From contig CAYSTJ010000019.1 of NCBI GenBank assembly GCA_964434105.1, positions 1 through 64,000 of the forward strand: 64,000 nucleotides of DNA, written 5' to 3'. This DNA comes from CAYNST01 sp964434105. Lineage in GTDB: Bacteria; Pseudomonadota; Gammaproteobacteria; Pseudomonadales; Cellvibrionaceae. The notes beneath the pieces are model-generated. The model was not told the DNA's origin. It did no database searches and saw only the letters and a list, made by a program, of their open reading frames with translations. Of this stretch, positions 15,369-24,161 are shown one piece after another (position 1 is the stretch's first letter; each line of letters starts with the position of its first letter). Made by a program: the position numbers and the translations under genes.

Positions 15369-16061
15369 TCAACCTGCCTGCTCCAGGCGTTGCACCCGAC
15401 GATACCAGCTGGCAGGCTCGATGATCTCGCCATCCTCACCCACGTCAGGGTACGAAATGCCTCGACCGTCACAGTAATCAGCAATCGCCGGGTGAGCCCA
15501 TTGAAAAAATCGCTGCCTGTAAGCAGCGTCGGGCAGGCGCCTTTGGGAGTACATCCCGGCACGAGTGCGTTGATACTGCGCCTCAGCCAGAATAATCGCG
15601 CAGGCTACCGATACATTATAGGATTCCACCATGCCGACCATCGGGATGCCGACCCGATAATCGGCTGATTGCAGGGCCGCCATACTTGCGCCGTCTCTTT
15701 CGGATCCCAGCACCAGCACAGTCGGTCGGGTATAGTCCGGGACCCGGTAATCACACACATCCGCGCCCAGGCCCGTCACCAGAATCTGAAATCCCTGCTG
15801 TCGGTAAAGTGTCAGCGGCTCTTCCACCCGATCATAAAGCTTGATTTCCACCCATTTCTGAGTGCCCAGGGCGGTCCCCCGGAAAGGCCGATACCCCTCT
15901 GTCGGTCGCACACAATGCACGGTATCAATACCGACGGCATCACAGGTCCGCAGCATCGCAGCGATATTTCTACCTTTATGGACCTCGTCCGCAATCACGG
16001 TCAAATCCGGCTGTCGCCGATCCAGGACTGCTCGAATTCTTTGTAAACGTTCTGGTGTCAC
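15369..16061 (-). CDS. trmH: tRNA (guanosine(18)-2'-O)-methyltransferase TrmH
   Basis: A SpoU-class (SPOUT fold) enzyme that methylates the 2'-hydroxyl of G18 in the D-loop of tRNAs. The 230-residue protein shows the three class motifs: motif 1 GRNIAAMLRTCDAVG, motif 2 VLVLGSERDGAS and motif 3 IPMVGMVESYNVSVACAIILAEA, which forms the knotted SAM site. A C-terminal extension with LPDAAYRQRFFQWAHP is typical of TrmH rather than RlmB. Translation starts at GTG 16061, preceded by a good GAGG ribosome binding site at 7 bases. The gene stands alone between tRNA-Pro and the DAHP synthase gene, divergent from the latter. Confidence 0.9.
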   Translation of the reverse strand: MTPERLQRIRAVLDRRQPDLTVIADEVHKGRNIAAMLRTCDAVGIDTVHCVRPTEGYRPFRGTALGTQKWVEIKLYDRVEEPLTLYRQQGFQILVTGLGADVCDYRVPDYTRPTVLVLGSERDGASMAALQSADYRVGIPMVGMVESYNVSVACAIILAEAQYQRTRAGMYSQRRLPDAAYRQRFFQWAHPAIADYCDGRGISYPDVGEDGEIIEPASWYRRVQRLEQAG

Positions 16062-16209
16062 ACTGCTGCCTCAGACAGGTTGGCCGATAAAAAGGCGGTT
16101 ATTGTAACGATTCACGTCTCCGCTAAACAAATCAATCGCTTCCATTGCAAATGGTTAACGGACAATTTGCAGTGAATCCTTTACAATTGTCTTTTATCAT
16201 CAATACAGA

Positions 16210-17301
16210 ATGACAGCGGTTATGACAAACGAATTGAACATCGAAAACCTGAACATCGTGTCGCAGGAAATTCTGATAACCCCTTCCCGGTTGAAAGCAG
16301 AATTACCGGTCTCTGACCGGGCTTTTGAAACAGTTATCAGCGGACGCAATGCAATACGCAGGATCCTGGATCGCGAAGACCACCGACTCATCGTTGTAAT
16401 CGGCCCCTGCTCGATCCACGACACTGAAGCTGCCATGGATTATGCCCGCCGCCTGAAGGCTCTCGCCGAAGAGCTTTCGGACACACTCCTGATTGTCATG
16501 CGCGTCTATTTCGAGAAACCACGCACGACAGTGGGCTGGAAAGGGCTGATCAATGATCCTTTTCTTAACGACTCGTTCAAGATTGAAGAAGGACTGCATG
16601 TCGGACGCAAGCTGCTTCTGGATATCGCCGAACTGGGGCTGCCCGCCGCGACCGAAGCGCTCGACCCGATATCGCCACAATACCTGCAGGATCTAATCTC
16701 CTGGTCGGCAATTGGCGCCAGGACCACCGAGTCGCAAACCCACAGGGAAATGGCCAGTGGGCTATCGACGGCTGTCGGCTTCAAGAACGGCACTGATGGC
16801 GGTATGGCGGTAGCGATCAATGCACTGCAATCAGTCTCCAGCCCCCATCGATTTCTGGGGATAAATGGCGAGGGGCAGGTTGCCATCACCCATACACGCG
16901 GAAACGGGTACGGACACGTGGTTCTGCGAGGCGGCAACGGCAAGCCGAACTATGATTCTGTCAGTGTTGCCATGTGCGAGAAGGAATTGAGGGGCGCTGG
17001 TGTCGCCAACAACATCATGGTTGACTGCAGCCACGCAAACTCGAACAAGAGCCATGATCTGCAACCACTGGTGATGGATAACGTGGCCAATCAGATTCTT
17101 GAAGGCAACCGCTCGATCATTGGCATTATGGTGGAAAGCAACATCGGGGCGGGCAATCAGAAAATCCCTGCCGATCTGAAGGATCTGAAGTATGGTGTCT
17201 CCGTCACCGATGCCTGCATCGACTGGCCTACCACCGAGCGGGCCTTGCGGTCCATGCGGGACAAAATCCGGTCGATCCTCCCTGTACGCGGGCCGGCGTG
17301 A
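16210..17301 (+). CDS. 3-Deoxy-7-phosphoheptulonate synthase, class I (AroF/AroG/AroH type)
   Basis: This enzyme condenses phosphoenolpyruvate with erythrose-4-phosphate in the first step of aromatic amino-acid synthesis. The 363-residue protein matches the class I-alpha length. Visible motifs are IGPCSIHD, the KPRTTVGWKG loop binding PEP, GARTTESQTHREMASG, HVVLRGGNGKPNYD and MVDCSHANSNK, which includes the metal ligands. Either ATG 16210 or ATG 16222 could be the start, and both have weak ribosome binding sites. Which aromatic amino acid inhibits it cannot be decided from sequence by eye, so I give no isozyme symbol. It converges with nfuA. Confidence 0.93.
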   Translation: MTAVMTNELNIENLNIVSQEILITPSRLKAELPVSDRAFETVISGRNAIRRILDREDHRLIVVIGPCSIHDTEAAMDYARRLKALAEELSDTLLIVMRVYFEKPRTTVGWKGLINDPFLNDSFKIEEGLHVGRKLLLDIAELGLPAATEALDPISPQYLQDLISWSAIGARTTESQTHREMASGLSTAVGFKNGTDGGMAVAINALQSVSSPHRFLGINGEGQVAITHTRGNGYGHVVLRGGNGKPNYDSVSVAMCEKELRGAGVANNIMVDCSHANSNKSHDLQPLVMDNVANQILEGNRSIIGIMVESNIGAGNQKIPADLKDLKYGVSVTDACIDWPTTERALRSMRDKIRSILPVRGPA

Positions 17302-17391
17302 CAGATACGCCGGTTAGAGGCGGGCAAACTCCGCCTGCATCTTGGAACACAGCGGGATGATTATCCAGATCAACCCGCTGGCTGCGTGCAG

Positions 17392-17410
17392 TCGCCCTAT
17401 TGCGGGGCGA
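17392..17410. terminator. Possible terminator hairpin between the DAHP synthase gene and nfuA
   Basis: TCGCCC (17392-17397) pairs with GGGCGA (17405-17410) around a 7-base loop in the 113-bp gap between two converging genes, 5 bases from the nfuA stop. A second inverted repeat, CAGCGGG / CCCGCTG, lies just upstream. Neither has a clear T-run, so function is uncertain. Confidence 0.35.
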
Positions 17411-17414
17411 TGAT

Positions 17415-18023
17415 TTATGAGTAAAAGGCGTGAGTTGTATCGCTGTGGTCTGTCATATCGCGTACGCCGGCTAACTCCGGGATTTTCTCTCTGAGCGTTT
17501 TCTCGACGCCTTCCTTCAGCGTTAGATCCACCGCACTGCACCCCTGGCAACCACCACCAAACTTCAAGACGGCGAAACCATCCTCCGTGACCTCAATGAG
17601 GCTAACGTTACCACCATGCGATGCCAGCCCTGGATTGATATCGTTGAAAAGCACATAATTGATCTTGTCTTCCACCGGGCTGTCGTCCGAAATCTTCGGC
17701 ATCTTCGAGTTAGGCGCCCGGATAGTCAGCTGACCGCCCATACGATCCGGTGAATAGTCGACTTTGGCGTCTTCAAGAAACGGAATGCTCTTGCCTTCGA
17801 ACCAGGCGTCGAAACCGTTCAGCGGTACACGAACATCATCATCTTTCTCTTCACCCGGACGCAGGTAGGCTATACAGGTCTCCGCCTGGGGAGTCCCTGG
17901 TGAGGAAACAAACATCCGAATGCCTATGCCTTCACAGTCCTGCTTGGCAAGCAGGTCATTCAAATAGCTTTGCGCGGACTCGGTAATAACGACATTGGGT
18001 TCAATTGACTGGGTATCGGACAT
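17415..18023 (-). CDS. nfuA: Fe-S biogenesis / carrier protein NfuA
   Basis: NfuA delivers [4Fe-4S] clusters to client enzymes such as aconitase and helps under oxidative or iron stress. The 202-residue protein has an N-terminal A-type-carrier-like domain (about 8-105) that lacks the cluster cysteines, and a C-terminal Nfu domain with the CxxC motif GGGCQGCSAVD at about 159-162. The ATG at 18023 is preceded by GGAAG at 5 bases, while the frame opens four codons earlier at a TTG. It has clients in this window, for example aconitase B and sulfite reductase. MITE copy B lies about 57 bases upstream of the start. Confidence 0.94.
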   Translation of the reverse strand: MSDTQSIEPNVVITESAQSYLNDLLAKQDCEGIGIRMFVSSPGTPQAETCIAYLRPGEEKDDDVRVPLNGFDAWFEGKSIPFLEDAKVDYSPDRMGGQLTIRAPNSKMPKISDDSPVEDKINYVLFNDINPGLASHGGNVSLIEVTEDGFAVLKFGGGCQGCSAVDLTLKEGVEKTLREKIPELAGVRDMTDHSDTTHAFYS

Positions 18024-18372
18024 ACAGGCTTCCAAAATAGTTGTAGATCAGGGGCTTACAGGCAAGGCAGCTCAGAATTGTAACTATTCAGTTCACGCCC
18101 CGATTTGCCCATGGCTGCGTTAAAAAATGGTCCTTTACACAAGTAAACTCACATTTTTCACCTTGCTCTGAACAACGCTGGATGCGATCTGAACCGTTAC
18201 GCAAAGAGCTGAATAGTTACCTCAGAATATCAATTAAATCGCAGCCGCACCTAATCCCGAGTAATTTACTCAGGTATTCTAGCGGAATACACTGTCTTTG
18301 CAAACCGCTAAATAGATGTGCGATCTGTTACAATTGCACCTGCATCAAAATATTTTGATATAGGTTTGCGAA
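18024..18372. other. 349-bp divergent intergenic region nfuA / metH
   Basis: It contains MITE copy B (18080-18220) and about 150 bases upstream of metH. I looked for a cobalamin riboswitch, a SAM riboswitch and MetJ boxes in the metH leader and saw none. No small gene is evident. Confidence 0.6.
18080..18220. mobile_element. MITE copy B (internally deleted form)
   Basis: A 141-bp element with perfect 12-bp inverted ends, GTAACTATTCAG (18080-18091) and CTGAATAGTTAC (18209-18220). The 8-bp direct repeat CTCAGAAT lies at 18071-18078 on the left, one base away from the element, and at 18221-18228 on the right. It keeps the CACGCCCCGATTTGCCC and GCGTTAAAAAATGGTC blocks of copy A, then jumps to the AAACTCACATTTTTC block. 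About 80 bp of the middle present in copies A and C are missing. It is non-coding. Confidence 0.85.
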
Positions 18373-21300
18373 ATGACAGATTTTTCTTCCAGAATTGAGG
18401 CCTTGCATCAGGCTGCCAGGCAACGCATTCTGATCCTTGATGGTGCCATGGGCACAATGATCCAGAACCGGAAATTAAAAGACGCCGATTACCGCGGCGA
18501 GCGATTTGCCCAATTTGAGCAGGATCTGGCCGGAAACAACGATCTTCTTAGCGTTACACAGCCAGATATTATCAGCGATATACACCACGCCTATCTGGCC
18601 GCCGGTGCCGACATAATAGAAACCAACACATTCAACAGTACGCGGGTTTCACAATCGGATTACGGCCTGGAAGACCTGGTACCGGAGCTGAATCGGGCTG
18701 CAGCCCGGCTGGCACGCGCCGCCGCTGATCATTTTACCGCTCAGACGCCGGAAAAGCCCCGATTTGTTGCCGGCGTTCTGGGTCCCACCAGCCGCACCTG
18801 CTCCATATCCCCGGATGTTAACGACCCGGGTGCGCGTAACATAACATTTGACGGCCTGGTCAGTGATTATACCGAAGCCGTGGCGGGTCTGGTGGACGGC
18901 GGTATCGATATTGTTTTAATTGAAACAATTTTTGACACTCTTAATGCCAAAGCCGCCGTGTTTGCCGTGCAAACCTACTTTGACAAGATCGGCTATTCGT
19001 TGCCAATTATGATTTCCGGCACCATAACCGATGCCTCGGGCCGTACCCTGTCGGGACAAACCACCGAAGCTTTTTACAACGCCCTCGCGCATTCACGGCC
19101 GCTATCCATCGGTTTAAACTGCGCGCTGGGAGCCCAGGAGCTCAGACCTTACATAAAAGAGCTGGCGCGCGTTGCCGCGTGTAATGTGTCGGCGCATCCC
19201 AACGCCGGTTTGCCCAACGAGTTTGGTGAGTATGACCAGTCACCCGAGGAAATGGCTGAAATCGTCAAGGCATTTGCGAACAGCGGCTACCTCAATATTA
19301 TTGGCGGTTGCTGCGGAACAACACCCGAACACATACGGGCCATAGTCGACGTGGTAGCCGGCATCCCGCCCAGACAACTTCCCGATATCGAGCCGGCCTG
19401 TCGCCTGGCCGGGCTTGAACCATTTACCATTCAGAAACAGTCATTATTCGTCAACGTAGGCGAGCGCTGCAACGTTACCGGGTCTGCGCGCTTTAAAAAG
19501 TTGATTATCAATGACGATTTTGCCACCGCGCTGGAAGTCGCCCTGGAGCAGGTGGAAAATGGCGCCCAGATTATCGATATAAACATGGATGAGGGAATGC
19601 TGGATGCAGAAGCTGCCATGGTCCGCTTTCTGAACCTGATTGCTTCCGAGCCGGATATATCGAAAGTGCCAATCATGGTGGATTCGTCAAAATGGTCGGT
19701 TATTGAGGCGGGCCTCAAGTGCATTCAGGGCAAACCCATAGTCAATTCGATCAGCCTCAAGGAAGGTGAAGACGCTTTTGTCAGGCAGGCCACACTTTGC
19801 CTGCGTTATGGCGCCGCGGTTGTGGTCATGGCATTTGACGAGCAGGGACAGGCTGATACCCGGGACCGAAAAGTTGCCATCTGTCAGCGTTGCTACGACA
19901 TTCTTGTCAATCGGGTCGGTTTTCCGCCGCAGGATATTATTTTCGATCCCAACATATTTGCGGTTGCCACAGGGATTGAGGAACATAACAATTACGCAGT
20001 GGACTTCATTGAAGCGACCCGCTGGATCCGCCAGAACCTGCCGCATGCACAAGTCTCCGGCGGTGTCAGTAACGTGTCATTTTCCTTCCGGGGCAACAAC
20101 CCGGTCCGGGAGGCGATTCACTCGGTGTTCCTGTATCACGCCATTCAGGCCGGCATGAATATGGGTATCGTCAATGCCGGCCAGCTGGCTATCTACGATG
20201 ACCTGCCCGCCGAACTCAAGACGCTCGTCGAGGATATCATCCTTAACCGGTCTGGCGGCGCGACTGAAGCGCTGCTTGAGATTGCAGAGAAATACCGGGG
20301 AGATGGACAGAGCAGCGCCAGGACAGAAGACCTCAGCTGGCGTGAGTGGCCCGTCGAGAGACGCCTGGAACACGCCCTCGTAAAAGGCATCACCGCTTAC
20401 ATTATCGACGATACAGAAGCAGCACGACAACAGGCACAGCGACCCCTCGATGTTATCGAGGGCCCCCTGATGGACGGCATGAATATAGTCGGCGATCTGT
20501 TCAGCTCAGGGAAAATGTTTTTACCCCAGGTCGTTAAATCGGCCCGGGTCATGAAGCAGTCCGTGGCGTACCTGCAACCCTATATCGAGGCTGAGAAGGA
20601 CGAGACCGCCAAACCGCAGGGCCGCATTCTGATGGCAACTGTCAAGGGCGATGTGCATGATATCGGCAAAAACATCGTTGGAGTGGTGCTCCAGTGCAAT
20701 AATTTTGAAGTGATCGATCTCGGGGTTATGGTTCCCTGCGAGAAGATTCTCGAAACCGCACAAAAAATGAATTGCCATGTGATCGGGCTGTCCGGCCTGA
20801 TTACCCCGTCACTGGACGAAATGGTGACAGTGGCTGCCGAAATGCAGGCCCAGGGCATTAACCTGCCACTGCTCATCGGCGGTGCAACCACGTCAAAAGC
20901 GCATACAGCAGTCAAGATCGAACCGCAGTTCTCGCTCAATCAGGTCGTTTATGTCGCTGATGCATCGCGCGCTGTGGGTGTAGTTAGCAATTTGTTATCG
21001 GACAAAGCCCGGGAGGCGTTTGTCGCCTCAACCAAAGCGGAGTACCAGATGGTTCGGGAGCGCACAGCCAAACGCCGTACCCGGCAAAAGCTATTCCCCT
21101 ACGCCGACGCCCTGGCCCGTCGATGGTCCTGCGACTGGCAGCAGTATACGCCTACCCCACCCAGGCGCCTGGGGGTCACAGTCTTCAACCAATACCCATT
21201 GCGTGAACTGGAGCGGTTTATAGACTGGACACCGTTTTTCATCAGCTGGGATCTGGCAGGCAAGTATCCGGCGATACTCGAGGATGATGTCATTGGCGAG

Positions 21301-22068
21301 GCGGCCACCAACCTGTTTGCAGATGCACAGGCGATGCTGCGCGACCTTATTGACAACAATCGCATTGAAGCCCGGGCAGTGGTGGGCTTCTGGCCGGCCA
21401 ATTCCATGGACGATGATATCGTGGTGGCCACCGGGGACACTTCGACAATTCTCCATCAGGTGCGCCAACAGCAGGACAAGAACACCGCACAGGAATTTAC
21501 ACTATCGCTGGCCGATTTTATAGCGCCTGCTGACTCCGGTGTGCAGGACTACATTGGTGCTTTTGCCGTAACTGCGGGCATTGGCGCTGACGAGCTGGCC
21601 AGAGAGTATGAGGCCAGGGGGGATGATTACAATGCGATCATGGTAAAGGCCCTTGCCGACCGACTGGCGGAGGCGCTGGCCGAGCATCTGCATTGGCGGG
21701 TTAGAACCGACTTGTGGCCCTACGTCGACAATGAAGACGTAAATGACGACTCAGACATCACAAGGCTGATCAAGGAACAGTACCAGGGCATCCGTCCGGC
21801 ACCCGGGTACCCCGCGTGCCCTGACCATAGCGAGAAGGCAAGCCTGTTCCAGATGCTATCCGTTACCAGCAATATTGACATGCAGCTTACGGAACACTTT
21901 GCCATGCTGCCGGCGGCGTCTGTCTCGGGCTGGTATTTTGCCCATCCGGAGTCGCGCTATTTCTCTGTGGGAAAAATAGGCGAAGATCAGGTAGAATCCC
22001 TGGCCAGACGCAAAAACGTCGACAAGTCCGCAGTTGAACAGTGGCTCAGACCGAATTTGAATTACTAG
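18373..22068 (+). CDS. metH: Cobalamin-dependent methionine synthase MetH
   Basis: MetH transfers a methyl group from 5-methyl-tetrahydrofolate to homocysteine through methylcobalamin. The 1231-residue protein has all four modules. The homocysteine domain (about 15-335) has zinc ligands C250, C313 and C314 (LNCALG; GGCCGTTPEH). The pterin-binding domain follows (about 355-620: VGERCNVTGSARFKKLI). The B12 domain carries GDVHDIGKNIV with the cobalt-ligating histidine at about 762. The reactivation domain has the SAM-binding RYFSVGKIGEDQVE block near the C-terminus. It therefore depends on B12 supply or synthesis and on a flavodoxin-type reductase. No B12 riboswitch is visible upstream. FolD in this window supplies the upstream folate pool. 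Confidence 0.98.
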   Translation: MTDFSSRIEALHQAARQRILILDGAMGTMIQNRKLKDADYRGERFAQFEQDLAGNNDLLSVTQPDIISDIHHAYLAAGADIIETNTFNSTRVSQSDYGLEDLVPELNRAAARLARAAADHFTAQTPEKPRFVAGVLGPTSRTCSISPDVNDPGARNITFDGLVSDYTEAVAGLVDGGIDIVLIETIFDTLNAKAAVFAVQTYFDKIGYSLPIMISGTITDASGRTLSGQTTEAFYNALAHSRPLSIGLNCALGAQELRPYIKELARVAACNVSAHPNAGLPNEFGEYDQSPEEMAEIVKAFANSGYLNIIGGCCGTTPEHIRAIVDVVAGIPPRQLPDIEPACRLAGLEPFTIQKQSLFVNVGERCNVTGSARFKKLIINDDFATALEVALEQVENGAQIIDINMDEGMLDAEAAMVRFLNLIASEPDISKVPIMVDSSKWSVIEAGLKCIQGKPIVNSISLKEGEDAFVRQATLCLRYGAAVVVMAFDEQGQADTRDRKVAICQRCYDILVNRVGFPPQDIIFDPNIFAVATGIEEHNNYAVDFIEATRWIRQNLPHAQVSGGVSNVSFSFRGNNPVREAIHSVFLYHAIQAGMNMGIVNAGQLAIYDDLPAELKTLVEDIILNRSGGATEALLEIAEKYRGDGQSSARTEDLSWREWPVERRLEHALVKGITAYIIDDTEAARQQAQRPLDVIEGPLMDGMNIVGDLFSSGKMFLPQVVKSARVMKQSVAYLQPYIEAEKDETAKPQGRILMATVKGDVHDIGKNIVGVVLQCNNFEVIDLGVMVPCEKILETAQKMNCHVIGLSGLITPSLDEMVTVAAEMQAQGINLPLLIGGATTSKAHTAVKIEPQFSLNQVVYVADASRAVGVVSNLLSDKAREAFVASTKAEYQMVRERTAKRRTRQKLFPYADALARRWSCDWQQYTPTPPRRLGVTVFNQYPLRELERFIDWTPFFISWDLAGKYPAILEDDVIGEAATNLFADAQAMLRDLIDNNRIEARAVVGFWPANSMDDDIVVATGDTSTILHQVRQQQDKNTAQEFTLSLADFIAPADSGVQDYIGAFAVTAGIGADELAREYEARGDDYNAIMVKALADRLAEALAEHLHWRVRTDLWPYVDNEDVNDDSDITRLIKEQYQGIRPAPGYPACPDHSEKASLFQMLSVTSNIDMQLTEHFAMLPAASVSGWYFAHPESRYFSVGKIGEDQVESLARRKNVDKSAVEQWLRPNLNY

Positions 22069-22151
22069 GGTCTGTTGCCGAGCCAGACACTGTGCGACTT
22101 TAAGCAGGACGAGGCGCGCCTCCATGAACTTAATCGGGCCAGGAACGAACC

Positions 22152-22496
22152 ATGCGTAATCTATTTTTGCTGGCTGGTGTGGCGGTTGCGCTGGCGCTGT
22201 TCAAATGGGATCTGATTCCTGGGAAAGAGTCGGTTACTATCGACCCCGACGCAGCCATGCGAGCCGACGTCGTGCTCTTCGCCACCAGCTGGTGCGGGTA
22301 CTGCGCGAAAACCCGTGACCTGCTAAAAAAGTCGGGTGTACCCTTTGTTGAACACGACATAGAAACCTCCGCCGAAGGCAAGAGTCAGTACGACGCTATC
22401 GGCGGTCGCGGCGTACCAATTTTATTGATAAATGGTGAAATGGTACGCGGGTACGACCCAAACCTCATTGTCAAACTGATACAAAATTCGCCATGA
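22152..22496 (+). CDS. Glutaredoxin-family protein with N-terminal membrane segment
   Basis: A 114-residue thioredoxin-fold protein. Residues about 4-20 are hydrophobic (LFLLAGVAVALALF), forming a membrane anchor or uncleaved signal. The glutaredoxin domain follows with the redox motif CGYC (C48, C51), the cis-proline region GGRGVPILLING and the C-terminal DPNLIVKLI helix. The anchor suggests it works on the membrane, possibly facing the periplasm; orientation is not determined. Its TGA overlaps the start of the next gene (ATGA), so the two membrane proteins are co-translated. Confidence 0.85.
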   Translation: MRNLFLLAGVAVALALFKWDLIPGKESVTIDPDAAMRADVVLFATSWCGYCAKTRDLLKKSGVPFVEHDIETSAEGKSQYDAIGGRGVPILLINGEMVRGYDPNLIVKLIQNSP

Positions 22497-22717
22497 TTGA
22501 GAATACAGATACCCCGGGCCAGAATCCGCCCCCCAAACGTTCCCTGATTCGCCTGATCTTCAGCACCGTAGCGGCCGCCTTTGGGGTGCAAAGCGAGACC
22601 AATCGGCAGCATGATTTTCAGCAAAAAAGCATAATGCCCTACCTTCTGGCCGGATTATTGTTCACAGCAATATTTCTGGGCAGCCTGATATTTATCGTAA
22701 GCCTTATCGTCGATTAG
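22493..22717 (+). CDS. DUF2970 small membrane protein
   Basis: A 74-residue protein with the DUF2970 pattern: a basic segment followed by STVAAAFGVQSETNRQHDFQ (about 24-43) and one C-terminal transmembrane helix (about 49-72). The family is widespread in beta- and gammaproteobacteria and has no assigned function. It overlaps the glutaredoxin gene by four bases (ATGA), which suggests joint production. I cannot propose a role beyond membrane localisation. Confidence 0.8.
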   Translation: MIENTDTPGQNPPPKRSLIRLIFSTVAAAFGVQSETNRQHDFQQKSIMPYLLAGLLFTAIFLGSLIFIVSLIVD

Positions 22718-22786
22718 GGCCTCAACATTCACCCGGCTGCTGTTTTTAGGCGGTTTGCCCGTCGGCAGCCATTTTAAGGCACGAAT

Positions 22787-23701
22787 TTGTCCACGCTGCT
22801 CCCCCCCTACGCTGTCGTCATGTTTGCAGATATAGTCGATAGCGCTCAGCTATACGAAAGACTGGGCGATCGCCTCGCACACCGGTGTGTTACCAAGGCC
22901 CTGGCACGCATTGCACGCTGTGCGCAGCATAATGATGGCAGGCTCGTGGAAAACATTGGCGATCAGGCGATGCTGGTTTTCTCGGCGATCGAGGACGCTG
23001 TGCAGGCGGCAATTGAAATTCAGCAAACCCTGTTGAACGCCCCCACATACCGCAGTCATTTCGTAAAAGCCCGGATTGGCTTTCACGCCGGTCCTGTCGA
23101 ATATGCCGGCACCCATCCCTTTGGCGATACCGTCAATGTCGCGGCCAGAGTGGTATCACTCTGTGATGCGGGCCGAATCATTACCACCCTGTCGTCGCTC
23201 CCCGATAACGATCGGGCATTACCGCTGACTGTCCGCCCCTATCAATTGGCCCGCGCCAAAGGCAAGTCCTTCCCCCTGCAATTGCGGGAACTGCTATGGG
23301 ACTTGACAAATGCCACAACAACGTGTGAGAGCACTGAGGGTTCACCGGCACAATCACCCCCCGTGCAACTGGAATTACTCTATGACGACGCCTGCATTCT
23401 TTTCAACCAGGAGTCTGGCCCCGTCACTATCGGTCGTGGTGAAGAGTGCGGCCTGGTAATCAACAGTAGTCTGGCCTCGCGCGCTCACGCGCGTATCGAA
23501 ATGCGGTACGGGGAAGTTTACCTGCGAGATCACAGCACCAACGGAACCTATGTCGATGGATTGCATTCAGCCCTGCATTTAAACCGCTCGGTGCACGTAC
23601 ACCGGCGTGAAATTATCCTGAACGGCGAGGGGCTTATAGGCATTGGCGAGCCGGTCGAGTCTGCGAGGCAGGCCTGGCTGCTGCGTTATACCGTGCGGTG
23701 A
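22787..23701 (+). CDS. Class III nucleotidyl cyclase-like domain fused to an FHA domain
   Basis: A 304-residue cytosolic signalling protein. The cyclase homology domain spans about 8-170. Both metal-binding aspartates are present, in VMFADIVDSAQ (D15) and ENIGDQAM (D59), and the transition-state region GDTVNVAARV is intact. The purine-selecting lysine usually found four residues before the second aspartate appears replaced by glutamate (VENIGD), so activity and specificity are uncertain. A C-terminal FHA phosphothreonine-binding domain covers about 210-290 (TIGRGEECGLVI, SRAHARIEMRYG, STNGTYVDG). Translation appears to start at a TTG (22787), with AAGG 7 bases upstream. An FHA output suggests recruitment to a Ser/Thr-phosphorylated partner, but no kinase is nearby. 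Confidence 0.82.
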   Translation: MSTLLPPYAVVMFADIVDSAQLYERLGDRLAHRCVTKALARIARCAQHNDGRLVENIGDQAMLVFSAIEDAVQAAIEIQQTLLNAPTYRSHFVKARIGFHAGPVEYAGTHPFGDTVNVAARVVSLCDAGRIITTLSSLPDNDRALPLTVRPYQLARAKGKSFPLQLRELLWDLTNATTTCESTEGSPAQSPPVQLELLYDDACILFNQESGPVTIGRGEECGLVINSSLASRAHARIEMRYGEVYLRDHSTNGTYVDGLHSALHLNRSVHVHRREIILNGEGLIGIGEPVESARQAWLLRYTVR

Positions 23702-23769
23702 CGTCGGAGCTGGCGCGTTAACCGCCCCGTCCTACCCCTGCAGCGGCCTTAAACTACCGGTCAGCAGAA

Positions 23770-23793
23770 GCTGCACAGACGATTCTGTGCAGC
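23770..23793. terminator. Bidirectional terminator-like hairpin
   Basis: A perfect 10-bp stem, GCTGCACAGA / TCTGTGCAGC, with a 4-base loop lies between the converging cyclase-FHA gene and the 40-residue membrane protein gene. Only a short T-rich stretch follows on the minus strand. Confidence 0.55.
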
Positions 23794-23816
23794 GTGGGCT
23801 AACCTGTAGGCAGCGT

Positions 23817-23939
23817 CTATTGCCCGCTAACCCAGTAGAGACAGCCAGCCACGAAAATCAATACCAGAAAAACGGCTGCCATAGCGTCAGCGATGCCATC
23901 TTCTTCGGGTTCGTGGAGGGGAGAGTGTTCTTCGTGCAT
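23817..23939 (-). CDS. Small single-pass membrane protein (40 residues)
   Basis: A short open frame beginning at ATG 23939 and ending at TAG 23817. The first half is acidic and histidine-rich (MHEEHSPLHEPEEDG) and the second is one hydrophobic helix (about 19-36, AMAAVFLVLIFVAGCLYWV). A strong ribosome binding site (AAGGG) lies 6 bases before the ATG, and a hairpin follows the stop. That combination makes a real gene likely. It is divergent from the sulfite reductase gene and I do not recognise the family. The histidines and acidic residues could bind metal, but this is only a guess. Confidence 0.65.
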   Translation of the reverse strand: MHEEHSPLHEPEEDGIADAMAAVFLVLIFVAGCLYWVSGQ

Positions 23940-24161
23940 TTTAATACCCTTTTTATATAAGTACAGAATCTATGTAAATTATAAGTGTCTGATTTTATGA
24001 GCGCTATTAAACGCAAAAATCTGGAAAATTGCCAGCCCCATCCGGAGGTCTCGCGGAATATTTTCGTTTGAGGTATCCTTGCACCCCTTTTCCAGCCGGA
24101 CGTATCACTATTTGACCATCGTCGGGCCGGCACGATCCAATTGAACAGGAATGAGCAGTCC

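Larger units (their letters stand above)
23702..24161. other. 460-bp region between the cyclase-FHA gene and sulfite reductase
   Basis: It contains a hairpin (23770-23793) and a small minus-strand membrane protein gene (23817-23939). The remaining 220 bases upstream of the sulfite reductase gene are AT-rich at first and probably hold divergent promoters, but I could not assign hexamers with confidence. Confidence 0.6.

Noticed and set aside
15158..15562. Minus-strand open frame ending in a peptide with LVGETGFEPATPASRR
   Set aside because: It is the antisense reading of tRNA-Pro(CGG) plus the start of the trmH 3' region, a common spurious translation.
18221..18372. Cobalamin or SAM riboswitch upstream of metH
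   Set aside because: I looked for a B12-box-like conserved core and SAM-type stems and saw neither in the 150 bases before metH.
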